Below, piece after piece: positions 15,378 through 24,029 of a stretch of 64,000 nucleotides of DNA (its first letter is position 1; every line of letters starts with the position of its first letter). Origin of the DNA: Insolitispirillum peregrinum. GTDB lineage: Bacteria; Pseudomonadota; Alphaproteobacteria; Rhodospirillales; Rhodospirillaceae. Below the pieces are notes generated by a model. That model was not told the DNA's origin. It saw only the letters and a list, made by a program, of their open reading frames with translations, and searched no databases. The position numbers were made by a program, and so were the translations under genes. The stretch lies in the NCBI RefSeq assembly GCF_042665255.1, contig NZ_JBHTCD010000016.1; one strand, given 5' to 3'.

Positions 15378-17705
15378 TTATTCCGGATCGGGAACCACCG
15401 TCACAAAACTGGCGACCACCTTTTTGCGTCCGACGGTATCAAACATCACTTCCAGCTTGTCGCCATCGGTGATCACCACATCGCCATAGCCGAACTTGTC
15501 GTGGAACACCCGGTCTCCCCGTTGCAGGGATGGCTGTGACGAGGCCTTTTTGCCCGCCCCCTGCCAGCTCAGGCCTTCGCGGTCGTTGAAGCGGGCCTTG
15601 CGTTCCTGCCAGCCGGTTGACGGCGGGCGGGATGTATCCCACTGACCGTTCCAGCTCGACCAGCTTTCACTGCGTCCGTGCGAACCGGCCATCAGGCCGG
15701 TATCGCTGCTGACTTCCTTCATCTCGTCGGGGATTTCCTCGATGAAGCGGGAGGGCAGGTTGTTCTGCCACTGATTGAAGACCCGCCGGTTGGCGGCATG
15801 GGTGACGAACACCCGCTTGCGCGCCCGCGTCAGGCCGACATAGGCCAGACGGCGTTCTTCTTCCAGCGACTTCAGGCCGCCATCGTCAAGGGCGCGGCGG
15901 TTGGGGAACACTTCCTCTTCCCAGCCGGGCAAAAACACCACATCGAATTCCAGCCCCTTGGCGGCGTGCAGGGTCATCACCGTCACCGCTGCCCCCTGCC
16001 CGGCCTTGGCGTCGTTTTCCATCACCAGCGCGATGTGTTCGAGGAATTCGGTCAGGCTGTCGAATTCCTCCAGCGCCGCCACCAGTTCCTGCAGGTTTTC
16101 CACCCGCCCCGGAGCCTCGGGCGAGCGGTCCTTTTTCCACATGTCGAGATAGCCGGACTCGGCCAGCATCTGGCCGGTCAGTTCCCCCGGCCCCATCGCC
16201 GAGCGCAAGGCCGCCCATTCATCGATCATCGCCACGAACTGCGCCAGCGCCTTGCGCGGCTTGGGCTTCATTTCATCGGTGTCGAGCAGACGCCGGGCGG
16301 CGGTCAACAGCGGCACGCCTTCGGCACGGGCGGCCAGATGGATGGTCTGCAACGCCGCATCGCCCAGGCCGCGTTTGGGGGTGTTGATCACCCGCTCAAA
16401 GGCCAGATCATCGGCGGGCTGTTCGATCAGCCGCAGATAGGCCACCGCATCACGGATTTCCGCCCGCTCGTAAAAGCGCAGTCCGCCGACCACCCGGTAG
16501 GGCGTGCCGGTCATGATCAGGCGTTCTTCAAATTCGCGGGTCTGGAAGCCGGCCCGCACCAGAATCGCCATCGAGGCCAGCGATACACCGGCGCGCTGCT
16601 GGTCGTCGATGCGGTCCACCACCCAGCGGGCTTCGGCTTCGCCATCCCACAGGCCATGGATCGCCACCCGGTCGCCGCGCTCCTGCGCCGCGTCTCCGGC
16701 GGCCCGCAGGTCTTTCCCCAGACGGTCGCTGTTGTGGCGGATCAGGCCTGACGCCGCCCCCAGAATCGCCGGGGTCGAGCGGTAGTTGCGCTCCAGACGG
16801 ATGATCTGCGCACCGGGGTAATCGTGTTCGAAGCGCAGGATGTTGGCGACTTCGGCCCCACGCCAGGAATAGATCGACTGGTCGTCGTCGCCAACGCAGC
16901 AGATATTGCGATGGCCCAGCGCCAGCGCCCGCAGCCACAACGACTGCGCGACGTTGGTGTCCTGATACTCATCGACCAGAATATAGCGGAACTGCTGCTG
17001 ATAGCTGGCCAGCACCTCGGGGTGGGTGCGGAACAGGGTCAGACAGTGCAGCAGCAAGTCGCCAAAATCGCAGGCGTTGACCTCGTGCAGGCGCTGTTGA
17101 TAGGCGGTGTACAGCTCCACCATCCGGCCATTGGCGGCATCGCGCGATGCTTCGCTTTTCGAGACCGCATCCGGCAGCCAGCCGCGATCCTTCCACCGCT
17201 GGATGATCCCCATCAGCGCGGGCAGCGGCCATTTCTTCAGATCGACTCCGGCCTGTTCGACCAGCGGTTTGAGCAGGCGGTTCTGGTCGTCACTGTCCAG
17301 AATGGTAAAGCCCGCCCGCACCCCGACCAGCTCGCCATGCCGCCGCAAAATCCGCACGCCCAGCGCATGGAAGGTGCCCAGCCAGACCTGTTCCGCCACC
17401 GGGCCAATCATCTGGCCGACGCGCTCGCGCATTTCGCGGGCGGCACGGTTGGTAAAGGTCACACACAGGCAGCCCCACGGCGGCGCCAGCCGCTGGGACA
17501 GGATGTGCGACAGGCGGGTGGTCAACACCCGTGTCTTGCCGGTTCCGGCCCCGGACAGCACCAGCAGCGGGCCTTCGGTGGTGGTCACCGCCTGCAACTG
17601 CTCGGGGTTCAGGCCATCCAGCCACGACGGGCGCGCCCTGCGGTCAGCCGCAGGCACCGGTTCAGGCAGGAAATCGTCGGAGAGGTCAAAAGGATCGTCC
17701 ATCAT
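15378..17705 (-). CDS. ATP-dependent DNA helicase, UvrD/PcrA family (SF1)
   Basis: A 775-residue 3'-5' helicase of nucleotide-excision repair or replication restart. The motifs run in order: LNPEQLQAV (Q motif), LSGAGTGKTRVL (Walker A, residues ~55-65), VDEYQDTN (II), VGDDDQSIYSWRGA (III), RLERNYRS (IV), TLHAAKGLEFDVVFLPG (V) and VGLTRARKRVFV (VI). The short C-terminal domain (DRVFHDKFGYGDVV) resembles the PcrA Tudor-like end. I chose ATG 17705 (MMDDPFDLSDD). The UvrD/PcrA/Rep distinction is not certain, so no symbol is given. Confidence 0.95.
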   Translation of the reverse strand: MMDDPFDLSDDFLPEPVPAADRRARPSWLDGLNPEQLQAVTTTEGPLLVLSGAGTGKTRVLTTRLSHILSQRLAPPWGCLCVTFTNRAAREMRERVGQMIGPVAEQVWLGTFHALGVRILRRHGELVGVRAGFTILDSDDQNRLLKPLVEQAGVDLKKWPLPALMGIIQRWKDRGWLPDAVSKSEASRDAANGRMVELYTAYQQRLHEVNACDFGDLLLHCLTLFRTHPEVLASYQQQFRYILVDEYQDTNVAQSLWLRALALGHRNICCVGDDDQSIYSWRGAEVANILRFEHDYPGAQIIRLERNYRSTPAILGAASGLIRHNSDRLGKDLRAAGDAAQERGDRVAIHGLWDGEAEARWVVDRIDDQQRAGVSLASMAILVRAGFQTREFEERLIMTGTPYRVVGGLRFYERAEIRDAVAYLRLIEQPADDLAFERVINTPKRGLGDAALQTIHLAARAEGVPLLTAARRLLDTDEMKPKPRKALAQFVAMIDEWAALRSAMGPGELTGQMLAESGYLDMWKKDRSPEAPGRVENLQELVAALEEFDSLTEFLEHIALVMENDAKAGQGAAVTVMTLHAAKGLEFDVVFLPGWEEEVFPNRRALDDGGLKSLEEERRLAYVGLTRARKRVFVTHAANRRVFNQWQNNLPSRFIEEIPDEMKEVSSDTGLMAGSHGRSESWSSWNGQWDTSRPPSTGWQERKARFNDREGLSWQGAGKKASSQPSLQRGDRVFHDKFGYGDVVITDGDKLEVMFDTVGRKKVVASFVTVVPDPE

Positions 17706-17768
17706 GACCGGCACTATACGGCAGAGCCTCGGCCCCTTCATCACAAAAAACCGCTGGGGTGCGCCGGG

Positions 17769-18260
17769 TCAACGGCTGCGCAGATGGCCGGTCGGCAGGG
17801 CGGTGGTGTATTTGACCTGACTGATGGCAAAGCTGGAACGGATTTTCAGCACACCGGGAATCTGGGTCAGGCAATCGACCATCAGTTCCTGATACTTGAT
17901 CAGGTCTTCGACCACCACCCGCAGCATGAAATCAGCGTCGCCGGTCATCAGATAGCATTCCATCACTTCCGGGCGGGTGGCGATGGCGCGGGTAAAGCGT
18001 TCCAGCGTTTCCTTGTCCTGACTGGTCAGCGTCACATGGACAAACACGTTGACCGCCAACCCCAGCTTCAGCGGGTCGACCAGCGCCACCGATCCACGGA
18101 TCACCCCGTGCGCCTTCATGTCGCTCACCCGCCGCCAGCACGGCGAGGGCGACAAACCGACCAGCTCGGCCAGATCGGCATTGCTGAGGTCGGCATTCTG
18201 TTGCAGGGCATCAAGAATGCGCAGGCTGGTCTCATCCAGCAGGTCGGAAGGCTTGGGCAT
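17769..18260 (-). CDS. Lrp/AsnC family transcriptional regulator
   Basis: A 163-residue regulator with an N-terminal winged helix (SNADLAELVGLSPSPCWRRV, residues ~25-45) and a C-terminal RAM/AsnC ligand domain (ECYLMTGDADFMLRVVVED). ATG 18260 (MPKPSDLLDET) has AGGAAA upstream. It is divergent from a DMT-family exporter, which by analogy with many Lrp/exporter pairs may be its target. Confidence 0.92.
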   Translation of the reverse strand: MPKPSDLLDETSLRILDALQQNADLSNADLAELVGLSPSPCWRRVSDMKAHGVIRGSVALVDPLKLGLAVNVFVHVTLTSQDKETLERFTRAIATRPEVMECYLMTGDADFMLRVVVEDLIKYQELMVDCLTQIPGVLKIRSSFAISQVKYTTALPTGHLRSR

Positions 18261-18262
18261 AT

Positions 18263-18323
18263 TTTTTCCTGAAAAGGCCATTTTGAGGAAAAACGACCTT
18301 ATCATTCCCTGTTTTGAAAACAG
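18263..18323. promoter_or_regulatory. Palindromic candidate operators between lrp-like and DMT exporter genes
   Basis: Two symmetric elements lie in the 131-bp divergent gap. TTTTTCCT at 18263-18270 pairs with AGGAAAAA at 18286-18293. CTGTTTTGAAAACAG at 18309-18323 is a perfect 15-bp palindrome. The AT-rich symmetric sites suit Lrp-type binding and autoregulation. Confidence 0.5.
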
Positions 18324-18391
18324 ATAGGAGAAAAATTCGTCGCCTCAGGCCCTAAACTCTTCGTATTGCCTTTGGGTACGGAGAGACCCCG

Positions 18392-19363
18392 ATGATCCAC
18401 CAGCGCCAGCCTGCTTTTGCCGAAACCACCCGCCCCGCCCCGCTGCCGGTCGGGCTGAATACGGCCGCCTGGCTGGGGGTGATGGTGGTGCTGTGGGGGC
18501 TGAGCTGGCCCGCCACCAAGCTGGCGCTGGTCAGCGTGCCGCCGTTGTGGCTGGCCAGCCTGCGCTTTGGGTCGGCGGCGCTGTGCCTGTTTGTCGTCGT
18601 TGCGCTCAAGGGGCAATTGCGTCTGCCGCCAAAGGCCGACTGGCCGATTGTTGCCAGCATCGGCCTGTTGCAGATGATGGCCTTCACCGGGCTGGGGATG
18701 ATTGCCATGACCCATACCGACACCAGCCGGGCGGTGGTGCTGGCCTACACCACGCCGTTGTGGGCGGTGGTGGTCAACTGGCTGATGTTCCGGCAGGCCC
18801 CCAGCCGTCAGCAGGCTGCCGCACTGGCGATTGGCATCAGCGGCATTGCCATCATCTGTTCCCCGCTGGAAATCGACTGGACCGCGCCACAGGCGATGCT
18901 GGGCAGCGGCCTGCTGGTGATCGGAGCCGTTTTCTGGTCGGTGGTGATCCTGCACGTCCGCAGCCACCGCTGGACCTCGTCACCGCTGGCGCTGGCACCG
19001 TGGCAGATGCTGCTGGCCGCCATCCCGCTGACCATCGCCGCCTGTGTCACCGAAGGCAGCCCGCTGGCGATTCCCGTTGATGCCACCCTGATCAAGTTGT
19101 TGCTGTTCATTGGCCCGGTGGCGACCTCGGCCTGCTTTGTGATTGCCGCCGAACACGGTCGCCGCATCACCCCGTTTGCCATGTCCAACCTGACACTGGG
19201 GGTGCCGCTGGTCGGGATCGCCGCGTCGGTGGCCTTTCTGGGCAGCCGCCTGTCAGCCCCGTTCCTGCTGGGGTTGGGGCTGATCGTCAGCGGAATGGTT
19301 TATGCCGCGATCAGCAGCCGGAGCAGACCGTTCCGGCAAGAAACGGCGGTCATGGAACGCTGA
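18392..19363 (+). CDS. DMT superfamily (EamA) transporter
   Basis: A 323-residue protein with about ten membrane helices arranged as two EamA repeats (residues ~25-155 and ~165-305). Typical elements are VVLWGLSWPATKLALV in helix 1 and LTLGVPLVGIAASVAFLG late in the second repeat. Members export amino acids or metabolites; the substrate is unknown. It is preceded by CGGAGAG at 18378-18384. Its 3' end overlaps the convergent oxidoreductase by 14 bp. Confidence 0.9.
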   Translation: MIHQRQPAFAETTRPAPLPVGLNTAAWLGVMVVLWGLSWPATKLALVSVPPLWLASLRFGSAALCLFVVVALKGQLRLPPKADWPIVASIGLLQMMAFTGLGMIAMTHTDTSRAVVLAYTTPLWAVVVNWLMFRQAPSRQQAAALAIGISGIAIICSPLEIDWTAPQAMLGSGLLVIGAVFWSVVILHVRSHRWTSSPLALAPWQMLLAAIPLTIAACVTEGSPLAIPVDATLIKLLLFIGPVATSACFVIAAEHGRRITPFAMSNLTLGVPLVGIAASVAFLGSRLSAPFLLGLGLIVSGMVYAAISSRSRPFRQETAVMER

Positions 19364-20351
19364 CCACAACCTTTCCCCTGGCGCGCCCACCCTCGACACG
19401 GACCAGAGCCTCGGCCATCTGCGCAAAGGGAAACACCCCATCGATGACCGGGCGGATGACGCCCGCCTCGATCAGCCGCGTGATCTCGCCCAGTTGCTGC
19501 CCGTCGGCGCGCATGAACAGGAATGAATAGTCAATGCCCCGGCGTCGTGCCTTTTTCAACAGGCCCCGACTGAGCATCCACATCACAAAGCGCAAGAACA
19601 GGTTCAGCCGCAGGGATTTGGCAAAGGCAACGTCCGGCGGCCCGGAGATCGAGATCAGTTTTCCTCCCGGCTTCAGCACGGTCAGCGACTTGGCCAGCGT
19701 CTTGTCATCCTGACTGTTCAGCACCAGATCGTACCCGGACAACAGTTGTTCGAAATCCTGCGTCCTGTAATCAATCACCACATCCGCGCCGAGGCTTTTA
19801 ACCAGTTCGGTATTTGCGGCGCTGGTGGTGGTTGCCACGGTGGCCCCCAGATGTTTGGCAAGCTGAATGGCAAAGCTGCCAACACCGCCAGAACCGGCCT
19901 GAATGAACACTTTCTGGCCGGGTTTAAGTTGGCCGACCTCGACCAGCGCCTGCCAGGCGGTCAGCCCGACCAGCGGAATCGAGGCCGCCTGAGTCATCGA
20001 AAGGGTCTTTGGCTTCAGCGCCAGATCGGCGGCATCAACCGCAATCATCTCGGCAAAGGTGCCAATCCGGTGGTCGCGCGGACGGGCGTAAACCTCGTCA
20101 CCGACCTTGAACCGCCGCACACTGTCGCCGACACCCACAACCGTTCCGGCCAGATCGTGGCCGAGGATAAAGGGCGGGCGATAGGGCAGGAACAACTTGA
20201 AGACCCCGTCCCGAATTTTGGCATCAAGGGGGTTGAGCCCGGTGGCGTGGATGCGAACCAGCACGTCATTGGCGCTCATCTGCGGGTCGGGCATGTCGGC
20301 CAGACGCAGTGCGCCATTCTTTTTGTAGGCGTCGAGGATAAAAGCTTTCAT
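19350..20351 (-). CDS. NADP-dependent MDR-family oxidoreductase (quinone reductase-like)
   Basis: A 333-residue zinc-independent medium-chain reductase. Seen are the GroES-like start with GLNPLDAKIRDG and ILGHDLAGTVVGVG, the nucleotide-binding IQAGSGGVGSFAIQLAKHLGA (Rossmann, residues ~150-170), and a C-terminal RGKVVVSV typical of QOR/YhdH-like enzymes. It starts 8 bp after the SDR gene and is co-directional with it, so it probably shares a transcript with the SDR and ene-reductase. It may act on quinones or enones. Confidence 0.9.
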   Translation of the reverse strand: MKAFILDAYKKNGALRLADMPDPQMSANDVLVRIHATGLNPLDAKIRDGVFKLFLPYRPPFILGHDLAGTVVGVGDSVRRFKVGDEVYARPRDHRIGTFAEMIAVDAADLALKPKTLSMTQAASIPLVGLTAWQALVEVGQLKPGQKVFIQAGSGGVGSFAIQLAKHLGATVATTTSAANTELVKSLGADVVIDYRTQDFEQLLSGYDLVLNSQDDKTLAKSLTVLKPGGKLISISGPPDVAFAKSLRLNLFLRFVMWMLSRGLLKKARRRGIDYSFLFMRADGQQLGEITRLIEAGVIRPVIDGVFPFAQMAEALVRVEGGRARGKVVVSVP

Positions 20352-20359
20352 CGGTGTTC

Positions 20360-21184
20360 TCAGGCGATGTTGAATTGCTTGCGCAGAATGCGATCAAACA
20401 GGGCACGCGGAAGAAAGCGCCGGACGAAAACCGTTTGCCGGGCCGCCTTGCCCGAGGGATAGCGCAGCCGTGGTGTGCTGGCCTGCGCCGCTGCAACGAT
20501 GGTCGCAGCGACCTCCTCGGCGGTGTCGCCCTCAGCCATGGCTGCCGCAAAGGCGGCCTGATAGCGGGCGAATGTCTGGCTATAGGCCGCAACAGGCCGA
20601 TCCCCGCGCGGCGAGTTGGCGTCGATGGAGGTCCTGGTGGCCCATGGCTCGATCACCGCAACCCGGATACCGAACGGCCGCACCTCATGATCGAGGGATT
20701 CGGAGTAGCCCTCGATCGCGTGCTTGGTCGCGGTGTAATGGGTGCCAAAGGGACCGGGGATAACCCCCACCACCGAACCGATGTTCAAAATCCGCCCGCC
20801 CCCCTGCTGACGCATCAGCGGCAGGACTTCGTTGGTCACCCGCACCACGCCCAGAACGTTGGTATCAAACAGGGCCCGCACCTGCTCGATCGAGCTTTCC
20901 TCTGCGGCCCCTGACACGGCATAGCCGGCGTTGTTGACCAGCAGGTCGATGCGGCCGAGTTCGGCGTGGGCCAGCGCCACGGCGGCCACAACAGAGGCGT
21001 CCGACGTCACGTCACACGCAATCATGCGGATGCCGTCGCGCACCTCGCCGGGTTCGGCCTTGCGGCTGGTGCCGATCACCCGGTACCCCGCCCGGCGGAG
21101 CGCCAGCGCTGCCGCCTTGCCGATACCGCTGGATGCACCGGTCACGAAGGCAGTCTTCTGCCCTTTTGTGTCAAAAGTCGCCAT
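20360..21184 (-). CDS. Short-chain dehydrogenase/reductase (SDR)
   Basis: A 274-residue classical SDR. Seen are VTGASSGIGKAAALAL (cofactor binding), NNAGYAV, the catalytic Ser in NIGSVVG, and YTATKHA supplying Tyr and Lys. A long C-terminal extension after the catalytic core resembles oxidoreductases that carry a lid helix. I chose MATFDTKGQ (ATG 21184). It lies between the MDR reductase and an old yellow enzyme gene. Confidence 0.9.
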   Translation of the reverse strand: MATFDTKGQKTAFVTGASSGIGKAAALALRRAGYRVIGTSRKAEPGEVRDGIRMIACDVTSDASVVAAVALAHAELGRIDLLVNNAGYAVSGAAEESSIEQVRALFDTNVLGVVRVTNEVLPLMRQQGGGRILNIGSVVGVIPGPFGTHYTATKHAIEGYSESLDHEVRPFGIRVAVIEPWATRTSIDANSPRGDRPVAAYSQTFARYQAAFAAAMAEGDTAEEVAATIVAAAQASTPRLRYPSGKAARQTVFVRRFLPRALFDRILRKQFNIA

Positions 21185-21255
21185 GTCTTGTCTCTCGATC
21201 CGGCACGCGGCATCTGACCGCACCGCCTTGGGACGTGTCAGGGGGTGATGATGGC

Positions 21256-22350
21256 TCAATGGCCGGAGGGTTCGGTGGCGCGGGGGTAATCGGTATAGCC
21301 CGCAGCACCGCCGCCGTAGAGGGTGGCCGGAATCATTTCCGCCAGCGGCACTCCGCTTTGCAGCCGTTCCACCAGGTCCGGGTTGGCAATGAACGGACGC
21401 CCAAAGGCGATCAGATCAGCCTTGCCCGCGGCCAGACGCGAGGTCGCAAGATCAAGGTCATAGCCATTGTTGGCGATATAGGTTCCACGAAAACGGCGCC
21501 GCAGCGAATCGTAGTCAAAAGGTGCCACATCCCGCGGGCCACCGGTCGCGCCTTCGACGACGTGAATGTAGGCAATCCCCAGCGCATCAAGCCGGTCAAC
21601 GATATGGTCGTATTGCGCCTGAGGATCGCTGCAGGACATGCCATTGGCAGGCGAGACCGGCGAAATGCGGATACCGGTACGTTCGGCACCGATTTCCTGC
21701 GCCACCGCCGCCGTCACCTCGAGCATCAGGCGCGCGCGGTTTTCCACCGAGCCACCATAGGCATCGGTCCGGACATTGGCCCCGTCCTTGGCGAATTGCT
21801 CGAGCAGATAGCCGTTGGCCCCGTGAACCTCGACCCCATCGAAACCGGCCTCGATCGCGTTGGCTGCCGCCTGACGGAAGTCATTGATGATCCCCGGCAG
21901 CTCGTCAATCTCCAGCGCGCGCGGTTCGGAAACATCGACAAACGTATTGTGGACAACCACCCTGGTCGCCGCGCGGATGGCAGAGGGCGCGACCGGCTGG
22001 CCACCATCGGGCTGAAGATCCACATGACTGACACGACCGACATGCCACAGCTGGAGCACGATGCGCCCGCCCTGGTCATGTACGGCGGCAGTCACCTTGC
22101 GCCAGCCGTCAATCTGCGCCCGGGTATAGATGCCCGGTGTGTCCTGATAGCCCTGCCCCTGCTGTGAAATCTGGCTGGCCTCGGAAATGATCAGTCCAGC
22201 CGAAGCGCGCTGGGCGTAATACTCGGCGGTGATGTCGCCGGGAACAAAGCCCACACCGGCACGGTTGCGGGTCAGGGGGGCCATGACAACCCGGTTTGCC
22301 AAGGGAATGGCACCGAGGGTGCAGGGTTCAAAAAGGGGGGAGCTGGTCAT
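21256..22350 (-). CDS. Old yellow enzyme-type alkene reductase (NemA-like)
   Basis: A 364-residue FMN ene-reductase. Family motifs are RVVMAPLTRNRA near the start, IVLQLWHVGRVSH, the pair for substrate and hydride transfer in DGVEVHGANGYLLEQF, TDAYGGSVENRARLMLEV, and ADLIAFGRPFIANPDL. By family it reduces activated C=C bonds or nitro groups with NAD(P)H. I chose MTSSPLFEP (ATG 22350); the frame upstream of it is Ala/Pro-rich shadow. It belongs to a redox group apparently adjoining the TetR gene at 23305. Confidence 0.93.
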   Translation of the reverse strand: MTSSPLFEPCTLGAIPLANRVVMAPLTRNRAGVGFVPGDITAEYYAQRASAGLIISEASQISQQGQGYQDTPGIYTRAQIDGWRKVTAAVHDQGGRIVLQLWHVGRVSHVDLQPDGGQPVAPSAIRAATRVVVHNTFVDVSEPRALEIDELPGIINDFRQAAANAIEAGFDGVEVHGANGYLLEQFAKDGANVRTDAYGGSVENRARLMLEVTAAVAQEIGAERTGIRISPVSPANGMSCSDPQAQYDHIVDRLDALGIAYIHVVEGATGGPRDVAPFDYDSLRRRFRGTYIANNGYDLDLATSRLAAGKADLIAFGRPFIANPDLVERLQSGVPLAEMIPATLYGGGAAGYTDYPRATEPSGH

Positions 22351-22405
22351 GCTGTCTGCCTGTGCTTGTTCCGCTGTCGCGGGGGGTTCGGTGAGTGCGT
22401 GATGC

Positions 22406-23194
22406 TCAGACGGGCGTGCGGTACCGCTCGGCGGGCTGTGCGTTGCCAAAACTGCCAATGATGGCCTTGCGCGCACCGTCGAGCGCGTCCCATTGGCTGG
22501 CATCGTGCAGCGGCGGGATGGTCACCGGTTCGCGGCGATCGAACCCGACCAGGGCCGCATCGACCAGATCAGCCACTTCCATGACATTGCCCATGGTATT
22601 GACGTCAACACCGGCATGATCCCAGATTTCGGTCCGGGTCGCAGCGGGGAGGACCGCCTGGACATAAACCCCCTTCGGCCCCAGTTCGTGCGCGAGCCCC
22701 TGTGACAGGAACAGGACAAAGGCCTTGGTCGCGCCGTAAACCGTCGAGCCGAATTCAGGGATCAGGCCAACGACAGAACTGATATTGACAATCGCGCCGT
22801 CGCCAGCGGTGGCAAGACGCGGCGCGATGGCGCTGGCAAGCCGGACCAGCACGGTGGCGTTGAGCGCAACGAGCCGGGTCATGTCGTCAACGCCCTGTTC
22901 CAGAAAGCTGCCACCAATGGCGGTTCCGGCATTGTTGACGAGGATGCCGATGCGCGCATCGTCACGCAGCCTGCTTTCAACCCTGGCAAGATCGCTCGTC
23001 TGGGTGAGATCTGCCTGAACAATATCAATCACTACACCGGTTTCCTGCCGCAAACGGCTGGCGAGTGCCTCCATGCGCGCCACGTTCCGTGCGACCAGCA
23101 CAAGATCGTGTCCGCGTCGGGCAAACCGCTCGGCATAGGTTGCACCAATGCCGGTGGAGGCGCCGGTGATCAAAACTGCGGGGCGTTGGGTCAT
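22406..23194 (-). CDS. Short-chain dehydrogenase/reductase (SDR), second copy
   Basis: A 262-residue SDR of the DltE/YqjQ-like group. Seen are ITGASTGIGATYAERFARRGHDLVLVAR for the cofactor, NNAGTAIGG, SSVVGLIPE with the catalytic Ser, and YGATKAFV with Tyr and Lys. ATG 23194 (MTQRPAVL) has AAGAGC upstream. It is divergent from a TetR gene whose operator candidates lie in the shared 110-bp gap, so it is the nearest predicted target. Confidence 0.9.
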   Translation of the reverse strand: MTQRPAVLITGASTGIGATYAERFARRGHDLVLVARNVARMEALASRLRQETGVVIDIVQADLTQTSDLARVESRLRDDARIGILVNNAGTAIGGSFLEQGVDDMTRLVALNATVLVRLASAIAPRLATAGDGAIVNISSVVGLIPEFGSTVYGATKAFVLFLSQGLAHELGPKGVYVQAVLPAATRTEIWDHAGVDVNTMGNVMEVADLVDAALVGFDRREPVTIPPLHDASQWDALDGARKAIIGSFGNAQPAERYRTPV

Positions 23195-23227
23195 CGAATT
23201 GCTCTTTTCCGTCGTTGATCCTATATT

Positions 23228-23269
23228 CATGATCATCATCATGATTGATCTAAATATGATGGTCATCAT
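23228..23269. promoter_or_regulatory. Candidate TetR operators in the SDR/TetR divergent gap
   Basis: CATGAT at 23228-23233 pairs with ATCATG at 23238-23243, and ATGATGGTCATCAT at 23256-23269 has perfect 6-bp arms. The two similar ATGAT-rich inverted sites lie between divergent start codons, as expected for a TetR repressor controlling both genes. Confidence 0.5.
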
Positions 23270-23304
23270 GTAAAAGTCAACGGTCGTCGTGGAGAATTCT
23301 GAAC

Positions 23305-23904
23305 ATGAAGGTCAGCCGAGAACAGATGGCAGAAAACCGCCGCCGAATCCTGGATGTCGCCAGCGGCCTGTTCAAGGACAGGGGGTTTGATGCGGTCAGC
23401 GTCGCCGAGGTCATGAAGGCCGCGGGCCTCACCCATGGCGGCTTTTATGGACACTTCAGCTCAAAGGATGATCTGGTGGCGCAGACACTGGCGCACGCAC
23501 TGGGCACAAACAGTGTCGGAGAAGGCAGCTTCAGCGACCTCGCCCGCGCCTATCTGACCCCCCGTCACCGCGACAATCCGGCCAGAGGCTGCCCGACAGC
23601 CGGTCTGGCCGACGCCATCCGTCACCAGACGCCAGCAGCAAAAGCCGCCATGACAGACGGTCTGCGCACCCAGATCGCCCTTATCGAGCACGCTCTGGTC
23701 GAGGATGGCTCCACCGACGCACGCCGCACGGCCATCGGAAGCTGGGCGGCGTGCGTGGGGGCCCTCATCCTCTCACGGGCCATCGATGATCCGGGGCTTT
23801 CCGACGAGATTCTGGACCAGACCCGCGCCTGGATCGAGAGCCGAACCGGCTTGGCAGCGTCCGCCGACCAGGCTGACAACATCACGTTTCCTGACGAGCC
23901 ATAG
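23305..23904 (+). CDS. TetR/AcrR family transcriptional regulator
   Basis: A 199-residue regulator. The helix-turn-helix is VSVAEVMKAAGLTHGGFYGHFSSKDDLVAQTL (residues ~30-60). The C-terminal domain has NPARGCPTAGLADAIRH, typical of AcrR-like regulators of the NemR-like/TetR_C_11 group, with one Cys (in RGCPT) at a position sometimes used to sense electrophiles. It is divergent from an SDR, with an old yellow enzyme and other reductases beyond. An electrophile or quinone response is plausible but inferred. Confidence 0.88.
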   Translation: MKVSREQMAENRRRILDVASGLFKDRGFDAVSVAEVMKAAGLTHGGFYGHFSSKDDLVAQTLAHALGTNSVGEGSFSDLARAYLTPRHRDNPARGCPTAGLADAIRHQTPAAKAAMTDGLRTQIALIEHALVEDGSTDARRTAIGSWAACVGALILSRAIDDPGLSDEILDQTRAWIESRTGLAASADQADNITFPDEP

Positions 23905-23958
23905 AGGCTGGAGACGTCAGGGTCGGGGAAATCCACCAGTACGGTACACGACACAAAA

Positions 23959-23993
23959 AACAGGACCGTGGAGCGGTGCTTCACGGTCCTGTT
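23959..23993 (-). terminator. Rho-independent terminator of the aldehyde dehydrogenase gene
   Basis: AACAGGACCGTG and CACGGTCCTGTT form a perfect 12-bp stem. Read on the minus strand it is followed by a T-run (A-tract at 23955-23960 on the plus strand). It lies 36 bp after the aldehyde dehydrogenase stop. An outer GGTACAC/GTGTACC pair (23943-23949 and 24000-24006) flanks it. Confidence 0.85.
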
Positions 23994-24029
23994 CGTACGG
24001 TGTACCCAATGGGCCTGCTCAGAACAGCG